Numbered from the stretch's first letter, positions 26,962 to 37,138 are shown. The stretch: DNA of 64,000 nt from Aliiroseovarius sp. (GCF_030148435.1 NZ_JASBTN010000079.1:1-64000); one strand, 5' to 3'. A program made the numbers and translations. The notes: generated from the letters alone by a model not told the origin.

Positions 26962-29136
26962 TCAATCTTCCGAATGGGTCAGTTCCGGCACGTCCGACGC
27001 CCCGGCCGAGCCGCGGCCCGACAGCGACGGGTATTCCATGAAGAACCGGTGGCAGTTGAACGGGCGTTCGATCGCGGCCAGGTCGGGGCGGGCAAAGCGG
27101 CCGTCCGGGGCCATCACCCAGCTCTGCGCCACATCGGCCAGGTTCGCCGCCATGATCTGGCTGACGATCTGCGCCTTCACGGTGGCATTTGTAATCTCGA
27201 TCAGGGTTTCCACGCGGCGGTTCAGGTTGCGTCCCATCCAGTCGGCGGACGAGATATAGACCTTGGCCTTTTTCGTGGGCAGCCCGTGCCCATTGCCGAA
27301 ACAGACGATGCGCGAGTGCTCAAGGAACCGACCGACGACCGATTTCACACGGATGTTCTCGGACAGGCCCTTGATGCCCGGTCGCACCCCGCAGATGCCG
27401 CGCACGACGAGCGAGATTTTCACCCCCGCCGCGCTGGCCTTGTAAAGCGCGTTGATGACCTCGGGCTCGATGAGCGAGTTCATCTTGGCCCAGATTTCCG
27501 CAGGTTTTCCGGCCCTGGCATGTTCGATCTCGCGGTCGATCATCTCGATCAGGCGGGGTTTCAGGGTAATCGGCGATATGGCCAGGTTTTCCAGCGCATC
27601 CGGTTGCGCGTATCCGGACAGGTAGTTGAACACCCGCGTCGCATCGCGTCCCAGTGCGGCGTCGCAGGTGAACAGGCTGAGGTCCGTGTAGATCCGTGCC
27701 GTGATCGGGTGGTAGTTGCCGGTGCCATAATGCGTATACGTCACCAGCCGGTCGCCTTCGCGCCGGACCACGGTCGAGATCTTGGCATGGGTCTTGTAGT
27801 TCATGAAACCATAGACGACATGCGCCCCCGCGCGTTCCAGCCGGCGTGACTGGCGGATGTTGGCGGCCTCGTCGAACCGTGCTTTCAGTTCGACCAGGGC
27901 AGTGACCGATTTCCCGTCCTCGGCCGCTTCGCACAAGGCCGAGACGATCGGGCTGTCATGCGAGGTGCGATAGAGCGTCTGCTTGATTGCCACGACATCC
28001 GGGTCGACGGCGGCCTGTTTCAGGAACCGCACAACCATGTCGAAGGTTTCATAGGGGTGGTGCAGTAGCATGTCCTTCTGGCGAATGGCCGAGAACATGT
28101 CGCCCTCGTGGTCCTGCACCCGTTCCGGCACGCGGGGGGTAAAGCTGGGCCAGAGCAGATCGGGGCGCTCGTCAAGTACCAGTTCCTTCAGGTCGGCGGT
28201 GCCGATGAGCCCGTCCACCTCGACGATTTCGTCATCGGTAACACGAAGCTCCTCCTGGATCATGCGGCGCAGCCCGGACGGCGCGCCGGCCGACAGTTTC
28301 ATGCGCACCACCTCGCCGCGCTTGCGGCGTTTCAGCGCGGTTTCGACTTCGCGCACCAGGTCTTCGGCCTCTTCCTCCAGTTCCAGATCGCTGTCGCGCA
28401 GGATACGGAAGGCGCAGTTGCCCTTTTCCACGTAGCCCGGGAAGAGCGAGCCGAGGAATTCCAGCAGAACCTCCTCCAGCGGCAGGAAGCGCGCCTGGCC
28501 CTCCGGCGCGGGCAGGCGCACGAACCGGTCGATCTGCTGCGGGATCGGCAAGAGCGCCTTGAGCTTGCGCTTGTCGGACTTGCGCTCCAGATGCAGCGCA
28601 AGCGAAAAGCCGGTGTTCGGGATGAAGGGGAACGGGTGGGCAGGGTCGATCGCCAGCGGGCTCAGAACCGGGAAGATCTGGTGCAGGAAGGCTTCGTCCA
28701 GGTGCCTGCGGTCCGCCTCGGTCAGATCCTTGCGGGAGCAGATGGCAATGCCCTTGTCCCGCATCTCCCGGGCCAGCACTTCGAAAGTGCCCTGCTGCCG
28801 CGCCATGAGGTTGCGGGCGTCCGCGTTGATCAGTTTCAGCTGTTCGGCCGGCGACAGCCCGTCGGCGGCTGGTGTCGTCACCCCTTCGCGCATCAGCTCG
28901 CGCAGACCGGCCACGCGCACGGTATAGAATTCATCCAGGTTTGTGGCGCTGATCGACAGGAACCGCAGCCGCTCCAGCAGCGGCACGCGCGGGTTCTCGG
29001 CCTCTTCCAGCACCCGCCAGTTGAAGCCCAGCCAGCTGAGCTCACGGTTGAAGAAACGGCGCGGTCCGGCGATATCCTCGTCAGACAGCTCTACGGGGAC
29101 GGGAAAGTCGGAGTGAAGGAAATCGGCGTTGGTCAT
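26962..29136 (-). CDS. ppk: Polyphosphate kinase 1
   Basis: A 724-residue PPK1 that polymerises ATP gamma-phosphate into polyphosphate. N-terminal domain: [21 protein letters not shown]; head domain with [20 protein letters not shown]-terminal catalytic domains with the phosphohistidine region [13 protein letters not shown] and [16 protein letters not shown]. Length matches the family (about 690-730). Start ATG 29136 ([12 protein letters not shown]) is preferred to an upstream in-frame start. It lies between hda and ppx in an AI-2E-hda-ppk-ppx array on one strand. Confidence 0.95.
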   Translation of the reverse strand: MTNADFLHSDFPVPVELSDEDIAGPRRFFNRELSWLGFNWRVLEEAENPRVPLLERLRFLSISATNLDEFYTVRVAGLRELMREGVTTPAADGLSPAEQLKLINADARNLMARQQGTFEVLAREMRDKGIAICSRKDLTEADRRHLDEAFLHQIFPVLSPLAIDPAHPFPFIPNTGFSLALHLERKSDKRKLKALLPIPQQIDRFVRLPAPEGQARFLPLEEVLLEFLGSLFPGYVEKGNCAFRILRDSDLELEEEAEDLVREVETALKRRKRGEVVRMKLSAGAPSGLRRMIQEELRVTDDEIVEVDGLIGTADLKELVLDERPDLLWPSFTPRVPERVQDHEGDMFSAIRQKDMLLHHPYETFDMVVRFLKQAAVDPDVVAIKQTLYRTSHDSPIVSALCEAAEDGKSVTALVELKARFDEAANIRQSRRLERAGAHVVYGFMNYKTHAKISTVVRREGDRLVTYTHYGTGNYHPITARIYTDLSLFTCDAALGRDATRVFNYLSGYAQPDALENLAISPITLKPRLIEMIDREIEHARAGKPAEIWAKMNSLIEPEVINALYKASAAGVKISLVVRGICGVRPGIKGLSENIRVKSVVGRFLEHSRIVCFGNGHGLPTKKAKVYISSADWMGRNLNRRVETLIEITNATVKAQIVSQIMAANLADVAQSWVMAPDGRFARPDLAAIERPFNCHRFFMEYPSLSGRGSAGASDVPELTHSED

Positions 29137-29227
29137 GACAAGACTGTATCGTGCTCGAGTGTGAAGGGAAGGTGACGATAGGACGTTTCCCACCACATCC
29201 CTTTGCGATGGATCAACCCGGGCCGAT

Positions 29228-29911
29228 TCATGTGCCCGGCTCGGCGGAATTATCCAGGATACGGGCCGCGAAGGTGCGGGTGATCGGGCTGTGCTCGGCC
29301 AGGGCCGCGCGGTCCAGCCGGCCGACCAGCAGGGCGGCCTGGGCCAGGGACCTGTCCATGCGCCTTACAAGATAGGTGATCAGCGGATGGGTCACGATGA
29401 TCTGCCGGTCATCGAAGAATTTCACCAGCACGGCGGACAGAAGCATGTCGTCGGGCGCATCAAGGCGGGTCAGCGTGGTGCCCTCCATCCGCGAGCGCAG
29501 GTCCGGAAGGTCAAGGCCCCAGCGGCTGGGCGCGTCGCGGGCCGTGACCAACAGGTGGCCGCCCTCGGCCAGGATCAGGTTGTGCAGGTGAAACAGCGCC
29601 TCCTCGGCCCTGCGGTTGCCCGCGATCCGGTCCGCGTCCTCGACCACGACGGACTGGCCTGCAAGCGCCGCGATATCCGTGTCCGGCAAATCCTGCGCGG
29701 CGACCAGCCGCGCCGCTGTCATCTCGGCCCAGACCAGCGCCAAATGGGTTTTTCCGGACCCTTCCGGCCCCGCCAGAACCAGCTTGCGGTTGGGCCAGCC
29801 CTGCCAGCCCTCGACCGTTGCCATGGCCGCGGCATTGGAATGGGTGACGAAGAAATCCCCGCGCCCCTGCGCCGGGCGCACGGGCAGGTCAAAGGTCAGT
29901 TGCCGGGCCAT
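29228..29911 (-). CDS. hda: DnaA-related regulator of replication initiation (Hda/HdaA)
   Basis: A 227-residue AAA+ protein of the DnaA-like Hda group. It opens [21 protein letters not shown], with a QLxFDL-type motif that binds the sliding clamp. Walker A is [10 protein letters not shown] near 48-57; Walker B is VVVEDADRI. It lacks the DnaA DNA-binding domain, as expected. In Caulobacter the homologue HdaA promotes DnaA-ATP hydrolysis after initiation. It starts one base after the stop of the AI-2E transporter gene, so the two are coupled. Confidence 0.88.
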   Translation of the reverse strand: MARQLTFDLPVRPAQGRGDFFVTHSNAAAMATVEGWQGWPNRKLVLAGPEGSGKTHLALVWAEMTAARLVAAQDLPDTDIAALAGQSVVVEDADRIAGNRRAEEALFHLHNLILAEGGHLLVTARDAPSRWGLDLPDLRSRMEGTTLTRLDAPDDMLLSAVLVKFFDDRQIIVTHPLITYLVRRMDRSLAQAALLVGRLDRAALAEHSPITRTFAARILDNSAEPGT

Positions 29912-29912
29912 G

Positions 29913-30989
29913 TCAGTCTTCCGCCGCCTCGCCCTTGCCGGTGATCCCGGTGTAAAGCCGTCCCTGCTGGTATCGGGCCACGCCAAAGCGTGCGACCACC
30001 CCCAGGGCGGCGGCAACCGGCACCGCGACCAGCATGCCGACGAAGCCGAACAATGCGCCGAACGCCGACAGGGCGAAGAGCAGCCAGACCGGGTGCAGCC
30101 CGACCGATCCGCCCACCAGTTTCGGGGTCAGGATGTTGCCCTCCAGGAACTGGCCCGCAAAGAAGATCGCGGCCACGCCTGCCAGAGTCCACCATTCGCC
30201 CCAGAACTGGAACAGCCCCAGCCCGATGGCCAGGGCGCCACCCACCAGCGCGCCGATATAGGGGATGAAGGTGATCAGCCCGGCGATGAAGCCGACGATC
30301 AGCCCGAACTGCAGCCCGACCACCATCAAGGCCACCGCGTAATAGGTGCCCAGGATCAGGCAGACCGTGCCCTGGCCGCGAATGAAGCTCGACAGGGTGG
30401 CGTCGATCTCGGCGGCGATCTTGCGAACGGTCGGCGCATGGTCGCGCGGCAGAAGCTTGTCGATCTCGCCCACCATGCGGTCCCAGTCAAGCAGCAGGTA
30501 GAAGGCCACGACAGGCGTGATGACCATCAACACGACCACGTTGATGATCCCCATGGCTGAGCCGACAACAGCGCTGACCAGCTCGCCGCCACGTTCCTGG
30601 ATGGTCTGCCCCAGTTTGCCCAGAGACTGGCGCAGGGTGGAGCTTTCGTCCATCAGGGCCGGGAAGCGATCGGTCAGGAACCCCTGCAACTGGTTGAACA
30701 GGTCGGGGGCCACATTGACCAGCGAGACAGCCTGGCCGACCAGGCTCGGTACGATCAAGAGGATCGCAATGATGAACATCAGAACCGCCAGAACCGAAAT
30801 GATCGCGGTGGCCAGCACGCGTGAACAGCCGGTGGCCTCCAGCCGGTCCGCCACCGGGTCGAGGAAATAGGCGATCGCCCCGCCCAGCACGAAGGGCAGG
30901 ATCACATCGCCCAGAAACCACAGGGCGGCGATGAGGATGGCGGTGGCAAGGGTCCAGTACTTGGCCTGGGTCTGAACGGGCAGGGCCAT
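29913..30989 (-). CDS. AI-2E/PerM-family membrane transporter
   Basis: A 358-residue inner-membrane protein of the AI-2 exporter/PerM superfamily (UPF0118). It has hydrophobic segments at the N-terminus (YWTLATAILIAALWFLGDVILPFVLGGAIAYFLDP), a soluble central part, and the conserved C-terminal helices with FIPYIGALVGGALAIGLGL and EGNILTPKLVGGSVGLHPVWLL. The chosen ATG 30989 discards 59 residues translated from a repeat-containing intergenic region. AI-2 export is unproven for most members; some act as Na+/H+ antiporters. It heads the hda-ppk-ppx array. Confidence 0.9.
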   Translation of the reverse strand: MALPVQTQAKYWTLATAILIAALWFLGDVILPFVLGGAIAYFLDPVADRLEATGCSRVLATAIISVLAVLMFIIAILLIVPSLVGQAVSLVNVAPDLFNQLQGFLTDRFPALMDESSTLRQSLGKLGQTIQERGGELVSAVVGSAMGIINVVVLMVITPVVAFYLLLDWDRMVGEIDKLLPRDHAPTVRKIAAEIDATLSSFIRGQGTVCLILGTYYAVALMVVGLQFGLIVGFIAGLITFIPYIGALVGGALAIGLGLFQFWGEWWTLAGVAAIFFAGQFLEGNILTPKLVGGSVGLHPVWLLFALSAFGALFGFVGMLVAVPVAAALGVVARFGVARYQQGRLYTGITGKGEAAED

Positions 30990-31076
30990 GAAAACTCCGT
31001 ATAACTCCCGCCCTATGTCGCGTTTTTCGCGCCCTGGTTCAAGAGGGACGGCCCAGGAGCCTATCCCGACACTTCC

Positions 31077-31133
31077 CTTTATCTTGCCCCAAATATCCCG
31101 GGGTGAGGCCGAAGGCCGAGGGGCAGCGCCCCT
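31077..31133 (+). repeat. Intergenic repeat, copy C
   Basis: CTTTATCTTGCCCCAAATATCCCGGGGTGAGG, then GGCCGAAGGCCGAGG and GGGGCAGCGCCCC hairpins. It matches copies at 564 and 25177. It lies in the divergent gap between the AI-2E transporter gene and proS. Confidence 0.6.
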
Positions 31134-31243
31134 GGGCTCACAGGGTGAGCCAGGCCCGACCAGCAATCAAGATTGCCCCCGCCCCCGCTTTCGCATAGGA
31201 CGAAGCAAAGCTACGAACAGCCAGACCAGACGAGAGACAGACC

Positions 31244-32584
31244 ATGCGCCTCAGCCGCTATTTCCTGCCGGTCCTCAAAGAGAACCCCTCCGAAGCCCAG
31301 ATCGTATCCCACCGCCTCATGCTGCGCGCAGGCATGATCAAACAGCAGAGCGCCGGGATCTATTCCTGGCTGCCCATGGGGTTCAAGGTGCTGCGCAAGA
31401 TCGAAAACATCGTGCACGAGGAACAGGCCCGCGCCGGTCACATCGCGATCCAGATGCCGATCCTGCAGGGCGCCGATCTTTGGCGCGAAAGCGGGCGCTA
31501 CGACGACTACGGTCAGGAAATGCTGCGTATGCAGGACCGCCACGGCCGCGACATGCTCTACACGCCCACGGCCGAGGAAATGGTGACGGACATCTTCCGC
31601 AGCCACGTCAGCTCCTACAAGGACCTGCCGCTGACGCTCTACCAGATCCAGTGGAAATTCCGCGACGAGATCCGCCCGCGTTTCGGCGTCATGCGCGGCC
31701 GCGAATTCTACATGAAGGACGGGTACAACTTCGACCTGACCAAGGAAGACGCGCTGCACGCCTACAACCGCCACCTTGTCAGCTACCTGCGCACCTATGA
31801 GCGCATGGGGCTGCAGGCCATTCCGATGCGCGCTGATTCCGGCCCGATCGGCGGCGACGATACCCATGAATTCCTGGTGCTCGCCGACACCGGCGAAAGC
31901 GAGGTCTTCTACGACAGCGCCGTGACCGACCTGAGTTTTGGCGACCGTCAGATCGACTATGACAGCGTGGAAGAGTGCCAGGCGGTGCTGGAAGAGTTCA
32001 CCTCAAAATATGCCCGCACAGACGAGACCCATGACGAGGCCGCCTTCCACGAACGCGTCCCCGAAGACCGCCGCCGTGTCGCGCGCGGCATCGAAGTGGG
32101 GCAGATCTTCTATTTCGGCACCAAGTATTCGGATGCCATGGGCGCCACCGTACAGGGGCCGGACGGCAAGCCGACGCCGGTGCACATGGGATCGCACGGC
32201 ATCGGTGTGAGCCGTCTGCTGGGCGCCATCATCGAAGCCAGCCATGACGACAAGGGCATCATCTGGCCCGAAGGTGTGACCCCCTTCCACGTCGGTATCG
32301 TCAACCTGAAACAGGGCGATGGCGAAGCCGACGCGGCCTGCGACAGCCTCTACAAGGCCTTCGAGGCCGCCGGTCTGGAACCGCTCTATGACGACCGCAA
32401 AGAACGCGCCGGTGGCAAGTTCGCCACCATGGATCTGATCGGCCTGCCCTGGCGCATCACCGTCGGTCCGCGTGGGCTGAAAAACGGCGTGGTCGAGCTG
32501 ACCTGCCGCCGCACCGGGGAAAGCGAAGAGCTGCCGCCGGAACAGGCAATCGCCAAGGTGGTGGAGATCTACGCCAAACACTAA
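31244..32584 (+). CDS. proS: Prolyl-tRNA synthetase (short alphaproteobacterial type)
   Basis: A 446-residue class II synthetase that charges tRNA-Pro. Motif 1 region: [24 protein letters not shown]; motif 2: [27 protein letters not shown]; motif 3: [14 protein letters not shown]; then an anticodon-binding domain ([17 protein letters not shown]). It lacks the roughly 180-residue editing insertion of E. coli ProRS, as is typical for alphaproteobacteria. ATG at 31244 follows GAGAGACAG. Confidence 0.95.
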   Translation: MRLSRYFLPVLKENPSEAQIVSHRLMLRAGMIKQQSAGIYSWLPMGFKVLRKIENIVHEEQARAGHIAIQMPILQGADLWRESGRYDDYGQEMLRMQDRHGRDMLYTPTAEEMVTDIFRSHVSSYKDLPLTLYQIQWKFRDEIRPRFGVMRGREFYMKDGYNFDLTKEDALHAYNRHLVSYLRTYERMGLQAIPMRADSGPIGGDDTHEFLVLADTGESEVFYDSAVTDLSFGDRQIDYDSVEECQAVLEEFTSKYARTDETHDEAAFHERVPEDRRRVARGIEVGQIFYFGTKYSDAMGATVQGPDGKPTPVHMGSHGIGVSRLLGAIIEASHDDKGIIWPEGVTPFHVGIVNLKQGDGEADAACDSLYKAFEAAGLEPLYDDRKERAGGKFATMDLIGLPWRITVGPRGLKNGVVELTCRRTGESEELPPEQAIAKVVEIYAKH

Positions 32585-32711
32585 AGCGGTTTTTCGCTGA
32601 AAAAACAGGGGTGTGGGCGGTCTTCTTGACCCCCGCGCCCTTTTTCATTCAGGATGGCTGTAAAAGAACAGAGCAGGTGACGGGCATGACAAGCCATCCG
32701 GAGGCGGGGCT

Positions 32712-33104
32712 ATGATCCGCGTGCTGGCCCTTGTGGGCGGGCTCGGAGGAGCCGTGACCCTGTCGCAATTTCCCGAGTATTCGCAGCAATACCTGCAGCG
32801 CCTGGCGGGCGCGGTCGATGAGCTGAGCGCGGTCGTGGCGGCCTTTGACGCCTCCGCCGCGGGGTTCGACCTGACCCGCGTCGAGGCGCTGGCGACCGGG
32901 ATTGGCTTCGGCGCCGGATGGCTGATGGTGGCGGGGCTTTTGCGCGGACTGATCGGCCTCTCGCGACGGCGCAAGGCAGGGCACGCGGAAACGTCGCTCA
33001 AGCCCGCCCGCAATGCATCCAGCCCGCGGGGGCTGCGTGAACCGCCCCCCGTGACCCGGGCCGCGCGCGATGCCGTGGCAGGGCTTGAGCATCCCGCCGA
33101 ATAG
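32712..33104 (+). CDS. DUF2937-like membrane protein
   Basis: A 130-residue protein that starts MIRVLALVGGLGGAVTLSQFPEYSQQYLQRLAGAVDEL, the pattern I associate with DUF2937. There is a hydrophobic N-terminus, a helical middle and a second hydrophobic segment (ALATGIGFGAGWLMVAGLLRGLIGL) ending near residue 88, followed by a basic tail rich in Arg and Pro. GGAGG precedes the ATG by seven bases. Function is unknown. It follows proS by about 130 bp and is convergent with the barrel protein. Confidence 0.8.
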   Translation: MIRVLALVGGLGGAVTLSQFPEYSQQYLQRLAGAVDELSAVVAAFDASAAGFDLTRVEALATGIGFGAGWLMVAGLLRGLIGLSRRRKAGHAETSLKPARNASSPRGLREPPPVTRAARDAVAGLEHPAE

Positions 33105-33108
33105 GCCC

Positions 33109-33828
33109 TCAGAACCGCAGGTTCACGCCCAGTTTGAAATTGTGAAAGCGCGGTGTGGCCTGGGTTGACGCGCCACCTGCATCCTCCAGCCGGACCTTGC
33201 CGAAATTCGCGTGTTCGTATTCACCGGTGACGGAAATCCGGTGGGTCAACTGCTTTTCGACCCCCAGGCCAAGGATATGCCCATTGGCCGAGAAACCGGT
33301 GTCGATTGCCACCGGGCGCGCTGCACCCGTGCCGGTCACGGCATAGTCGAACGCGCCACGGGACAGTCCGGCAATGGCATAGAGCTGTGCCCCCCAGGCG
33401 GACTGCGCCAGACCAGCCTTCAATCGCAGCGACAGGGCACGGCTCAGCCGTGATGCGGCGCTATACCCCCCGGCGGTGAAACTGTCCCCGACCTTGCCCC
33501 CCTCAAAGGCCAGCTCGGGGCCGATCACCATCATGCCCAACTGCCAGCGATAGCCCAACCGCAGCCCGGCATTCAGCCCGTCGTCGTCCAGTTGCCCGAT
33601 CGGGATCGAGCCCGGGCTGCCGGATGGCGAGACACCGACCGCATCCTGGCCGGGCAGGGCATAGCCCAGGGTGAACCCGCCATAGGCGCCGGTCCAGCCC
33701 GGATCGGCCGTCGCGGCGGAGGGGGGCGTGGGAGCGGAAGGCGTTTCCGGGCCAGCGGCCATGAGGGCAAGGGGCATCACGGCTGCGCAAATGAGCGTCG
33801 TGGCAAAGCGGGGCGTCTTTGATGTCAT
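33109..33828 (-). CDS. Outer-membrane beta-barrel protein
   Basis: A 239-residue protein with a signal peptide (TTLICAAVMPLALMAAG) and a Pro/Ala-rich linker followed by an OmpA-like/porin-family 8-strand barrel: DPGWTGAYGGFTLGYALPG, NAGLRLGYRWQLGMMVIGPELAFEG and a final aromatic RFHNFKLGVNLRF, the usual terminal F for barrel assembly. It probably resides in the outer membrane as a small structural or adhesive barrel. The gene is monocistronic and convergent with the DUF2937 gene, with a 4-bp gap. Confidence 0.87.
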   Translation of the reverse strand: MTSKTPRFATTLICAAVMPLALMAAGPETPSAPTPPSAATADPGWTGAYGGFTLGYALPGQDAVGVSPSGSPGSIPIGQLDDDGLNAGLRLGYRWQLGMMVIGPELAFEGGKVGDSFTAGGYSAASRLSRALSLRLKAGLAQSAWGAQLYAIAGLSRGAFDYAVTGTGAARPVAIDTGFSANGHILGLGVEKQLTHRISVTGEYEHANFGKVRLEDAGGASTQATPRFHNFKLGVNLRF

Positions 33829-34003
33829 CGGTCTTGTCCAGCGCGGCGGGCGAAGATGCCCGCCACCGGGCTAACGTGACATCGGTATTGCCGCCAGCCC
33901 TAAGGTTCGAAAGGCAAGAGCGATTGTAAGCTGTTGTAAATAAACCATAAAAACTGGAATTGAAATAAAAACAAGAATTGTTCAAACCTGGCTGTTCAGA
34001 ACG

Positions 34004-34033
34004 AAAAAAGCCGCCGCTCGGAGGAGCGACGGC
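34004..34033 (-). terminator. Rho-independent terminator after purEK
   Basis: Read on the minus strand, GCCGTCGCTC-CTCC-GAGCGGCGGC is followed by six T. It lies 24 bp beyond the purK stop. Confidence 0.88.
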
Positions 34034-34056
34034 ATTTTGAAACCCGTGAGAGGGGG

Positions 34057-35133
34057 TCAGCTTTTCGGCGCGATGACCCGGTTCACATGACCCATCTTCC
34101 GTCCCGCTTTCACTTCGGCCTTGCCATAGAGATGCAGTGCGGCGTTGGGTTCCCTGGCGATCTCGCCCACCCGGTCCATGTCGGCGCCGATCAGGTTCTC
34201 CATCACCACGTCCGAATGGCGTGACCCGTCACCAAGAGGCCAACCGGCCACGGCGCGTATGTGTTGTTCGAACTGGTCGATGGTGCAGCCGTCCTGGGTC
34301 CAATGGCCGGAGTTGTGCACGCGTGGGGCGATCTCGTTCACCACAAGGCCCTGCGGGGTGACGAAAAGCTCGACGCCCATCACGCCCACGTAATCCAGCG
34401 CGTTCAGGATCCTGCCGGCCAGCAGCACGGCGTCCATGCGCTGGGCGGCGCTCAGATTGGCGGGCAGGGTGGTGGTCGACAGGATGCCGTCCTTATGCAC
34501 GTTTTCGCCCGGATCGTAGCAGGCGACCTCGCCGGTGGTGCCGCGGGCGGCGATCACGCTGACCTCGTGGCTGAAGCTCACGAAACCCTCCAGCACCGCA
34601 GGGGCGCCGGCCATGTCGGCCAATGCCTGGGCTGCGTCCTCGGGCGCCATGATCCGCGCCTGGCCCTTGCCGTCATAGCCGAAACGGCGGGTTTTCAGGA
34701 TCGAGGGCGCGCCGATGGTCCGCATGGCCGCGTCCAGATCGGAGGTGTTTTCCACGTTGGCATAGGGGGCGACGGTCAGGCCCAGCCCGGTCAGGAAGTC
34801 CTTTTCCACCAACCGGTCCTGGCTGACCCGCAGAGCCTCGCGGTTGGGGCGGATCGGGCGGACCGCCTCGATCACGTCCAGCGCGGCGGTGGGGATGTTT
34901 TCGAACTCGTAGGTGACGACATCGACGCTGTCGGCAAAGGCCCTCAGGGCGTCCTCGTCGTCATAGCCCGCTGTTGTCACCCGGTCGGCCACATGACCCG
35001 CAGGCGGGTTGGCGCCGGGTTCGAAGATATGTGTGCGGAAACCCAGGCGGGAGGCCGCGACAGAGAGCATACGGCCCAACTGGCCACCGCCCAGGATGCC
35101 GATCACGGCGCCGGTAGCCAGGGCCTCAGTCAT
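34057..35133 (-). CDS. purK: 5-(carboxyamino)imidazole ribonucleotide synthase
   Basis: A 358-residue ATP-grasp enzyme that carboxylates AIR to N5-CAIR in purine synthesis. N-terminal [14 protein letters not shown] is diagnostic; the ATP-grasp region contains [29 protein letters not shown] and [17 protein letters not shown] at 35133 overlaps the purE stop by a few bases, so the two are coupled. An alternative ATG three codons upstream exists. The next enzyme in the pathway, PurE, is encoded just upstream. Confidence 0.95.
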   Translation of the reverse strand: MTEALATGAVIGILGGGQLGRMLSVAASRLGFRTHIFEPGANPPAGHVADRVTTAGYDDEDALRAFADSVDVVTYEFENIPTAALDVIEAVRPIRPNREALRVSQDRLVEKDFLTGLGLTVAPYANVENTSDLDAAMRTIGAPSILKTRRFGYDGKGQARIMAPEDAAQALADMAGAPAVLEGFVSFSHEVSVIAARGTTGEVACYDPGENVHKDGILSTTTLPANLSAAQRMDAVLLAGRILNALDYVGVMGVELFVTPQGLVVNEIAPRVHNSGHWTQDGCTIDQFEQHIRAVAGWPLGDGSRHSDVVMENLIGADMDRVGEIAREPNAALHLYGKAEVKAGRKMGHVNRVIAPKS

Positions 35134-35614
35134 CGGAGGGCTCATCGGGGATGGAGGCCGAAAGCGCCGCGCGCCAGGCGTCCAGGCGCCGGGCCAGATC
35201 CGCATCCGACACGGCCAGGATACCGGCCGCCATCAGGCCCGCATTGGCCGCGCCCGCAGCCCCGATCGCCATGGTCGCGACCGGGAACCCCTTGGGCATC
35301 TGCACGATGGAATAGAGGCTGTCGACACCGGACAGCGCACGTGTCTGCACCGGCACGCCCACGACGGGCACACGGGTTTTCGAGGCCATCATGCCCGGCA
35401 GATGGGCCGCACCTCCAGCCCCCGCAATGATCACGTTCAAGCCACGATCCGCGGCGGTCTTGCCATAGTTCCACAGCCGGTCCGGCGTGCGGTGGGCCGA
35501 GACAATCTTGGTCTCGTAGGCAATGCCCAGTTCATCCAGAATGTCGGCGGCTTCCTTCATCGTGGGCCAATCCGACTGGCTGCCCATGATGATCCCGACT
35601 TTCACGTCCGTCAT
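35126..35614 (-). CDS. purE: N5-CAIR mutase, class I PurE
   Basis: A 162-residue mutase that converts N5-CAIR to CAIR. The conserved active-site motifs are [14 protein letters not shown] at the N-terminus, [10 protein letters not shown] near 40-49, and [14 protein letters not shown] followed by [25 protein letters not shown]. It is first in the purE-purK operon and is full length. Confidence 0.95.
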   Translation of the reverse strand: MTDVKVGIIMGSQSDWPTMKEAADILDELGIAYETKIVSAHRTPDRLWNYGKTAADRGLNVIIAGAGGAAHLPGMMASKTRVPVVGVPVQTRALSGVDSLYSIVQMPKGFPVATMAIGAAGAANAGLMAAGILAVSDADLARRLDAWRAALSASIPDEPSDD

Positions 35615-35674
35615 GCTGTCCCCACGTCCTTTGCCGGTGGTCGTTGAAGCCCGCTTTATAACGGCCCCAGCCCT

Positions 35675-35893
35675 TTACGCAATGATATCCGGCGTCAGCT
35701 GATCCTCGATCGCGGCGATCTTGTCCTTCAGCGCCAGTTTCTGCTTTTTCAGGCGGCGCAGCTGCAGTTGATCGGCCCGGCCGGTTTCCTCGAGAGCGGT
35801 GATCGCGGCGTCCAGATCGCGGTGCTCGCGGCGGAACACTTCCAGCTCGACGCGCAGCACCTCTTCTGGCTTCATTTCTTCGGCTTTTGTCAT
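35675..35893 (-). CDS. YdcH/DUF465-family small protein (second copy)
   Basis: A 72-residue charged helical protein: MTKAEEMKPEEVLRVELEVF start, then RREHRDLDAAITALEETGRADQ and LRRLKKQKLALKDKI, the classic DUF465 KK-KLALKD pattern. The start is set at 35893; the frame extends upstream but only through non-coding sequence and the hsp20 promoter. It sits 60 bp upstream of purE on the same strand. Function is unknown. A paralogue is encoded at 9790. Confidence 0.85.
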   Translation of the reverse strand: MTKAEEMKPEEVLRVELEVFRREHRDLDAAITALEETGRADQLQLRRLKKQKLALKDKIAAIEDQLTPDIIA

Positions 35894-35976
35894 GGCTGAG
35901 TCGGGTTCCCAAAATCCTGTGCACAACTTAGCTGCCCGCCCCGGTTCCGCCAAGGGGTGGGTGTGACATCGGGGGG

Positions 35977-36005
35977 CTTGCAGGCAGGAGACGTCACCCC
36001 CATAT
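35977..36005 (+). promoter_or_regulatory. Heat-shock (sigma-32/RpoH-type) promoter for hsp20
   Basis: CTTGCAG at 35977-35983 and CCCCATAT at 35998-36005 with a 14-bp spacer match the RpoH consensus CTTGAAA-N13/14-CCCCATNT. It lies 64 bp upstream of the hsp20 start. Confidence 0.7.
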
Positions 36006-36069
36006 TCAACCGGAGGGTCGCCGGAGGCGGGGCCCCGGTTTGCGTGTCGCTTTGATGAAGGACGTGTCG

Positions 36070-36480
36070 ATGACGAAAATGACCCTTGGGTCCCACCCTT
36101 TCCTGCTGGGCTTCGAACAGCTTGAGCGCCTGGTGGAACAGGCTTCGAAAGGCCAGGACGGATACCCCCCATTCAATATCGAACAGGTCAGCGAGCGGGG
36201 CTATCGCATCACCCTCGCCGTGGCAGGGTTTTCGGATGACGACCTGTCGATCACGGTCGAGGATCACAAGCTGGTCATTCGTGGCCGTCAGCCCGAAGCG
36301 GACGCGACGCGGGTCTTTCTGCATCGCGGCATTGCCGGACGCCAGTTCCAGAAGAGCTTTGTCCTGGCCGATGGTGTCGACGTGAAGGGCGCCACGACCG
36401 AGAACGGCCTTCTGCATATCGACCTGGAGCGGGCCGAGCCCGAGAAGGTCGTGCAGACGATCCAGATCAATCGCGGCTGA
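36070..36480 (+). CDS. Small heat-shock protein Hsp20
   Basis: A 136-residue Hsp20 with a short N-terminal arm (SHPFLLGFEQLERLVEQ), an alpha-crystallin domain from about 35 (YPPFNIEQVSERGYRITLAVAGFSDDDLSI) to about 125 (ATTENGLLHIDLERA), and a C-terminal tail. It is an ATP-independent holdase for unfolding proteins in the cytoplasm. ATG 36070 follows GAAGGA at the right distance; earlier TTG and ATG starts in the same frame lack one. An RpoH-type promoter lies upstream, and a DUF1150 gene follows. Confidence 0.92.
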   Translation: MTKMTLGSHPFLLGFEQLERLVEQASKGQDGYPPFNIEQVSERGYRITLAVAGFSDDDLSITVEDHKLVIRGRQPEADATRVFLHRGIAGRQFQKSFVLADGVDVKGATTENGLLHIDLERAEPEKVVQTIQINRG

Positions 36481-36564
36481 TATTTCAGACCATCAACAGC
36501 TTGTGAGCGGACGGGCAGAATGCCCGCGCCGACCCCATATTTTGTGTATGGAAGGAGACGTGTC

Positions 36565-36792
36565 ATGGATGTGAAATACGAAATCCTGCCGGAAAACGGC
36601 GAACGCATCGTCTATGTCCGGCCAGTGAATGTCGAAGACCTGCCCGACGAGATCCGGCCCCAGGTCGAAGGGATCAAGCGGCTGTTTGCCGTGCATGATG
36701 CCGATGGCGAGCGCCTGGCGCTTGTGCGCGGCCGTCGCCTGGCCTTTGCATTGGCGCGGCAGAACGATCTGTCGCCCGTGTCGGTGCACTAG
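36565..36792 (+). CDS. DUF1150-family small protein
   Basis: A 75-residue protein of the DUF1150 family (YVRPVNVEDLPDEIRPQ, LFAVHDADGERLALV, and the C-terminal GRRLAFALARQNDLSPVSVH). It often follows hsp20 in Rhodobacterales and Rhizobiales, suggesting a stress-linked role, but no activity is known. The ATG follows GAAGGAG. It is probably expressed with hsp20, 85 bp upstream. Confidence 0.9.
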   Translation: MDVKYEILPENGERIVYVRPVNVEDLPDEIRPQVEGIKRLFAVHDADGERLALVRGRRLAFALARQNDLSPVSVH

Positions 36793-36870
36793 GGCCGATT
36801 GACGCCGCCTTCGAGAGGCTGGTCAAACACACGGATCCGGGGCAATCTGCCCCGGGTAACGGAGCGCGTT

Positions 36871-37083
36871 GTGGTCGAGTTGTTCCTGGGATTGCTTGCC
36901 ATCATTCTGGTGGTATTGGGTGTGTGGCTCGTTTTTGGCGTAGTGTGCGACATGGCGGACGCCCGCGGGCATAGCCGTACTCTCTGGATGGTTGTTTCTT
37001 TGGTATGGTCCCCCTTTGCGGTGATGTTCGTGCTGTGGCTGTTTGTTCCGCTGCTGGAAATCGGTGAGGAGGAGGCGGGTTGA
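36871..37083 (+). CDS. Small two-helix membrane protein
   Basis: A 70-residue protein starting at GTG 36871, preceded by CGGAG at 36860-36864. Two membrane helices are clear (LFLGLLAIILVVLGVWLVFGVV and LWMVVSLVWSPFAVMFVLWLFV), separated by a short polar DMADARGHSR loop, ending in an acidic EIGEEEAG tail. A longer reading from TTG 36799 would add 24 residues with no support. Family and function are not recognised. Confidence 0.65.
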   Translation: MVELFLGLLAIILVVLGVWLVFGVVCDMADARGHSRTLWMVVSLVWSPFAVMFVLWLFVPLLEIGEEEAG

Positions 37084-37138
37084 GCCGAGCCTCGGCGTAC
37101 GCAGAAGCCGGGCTTGGGCCGCTTTCCGAAGGGGTTTC

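Noticed and set aside
36040-36069. Earlier TTG/ATG starts for hsp20
   Set aside because: Neither has a Shine-Dalgarno sequence, while GAAGGA fits the ATG at 36070 and the protein then starts with the family-typical TLGSHPFLLG.
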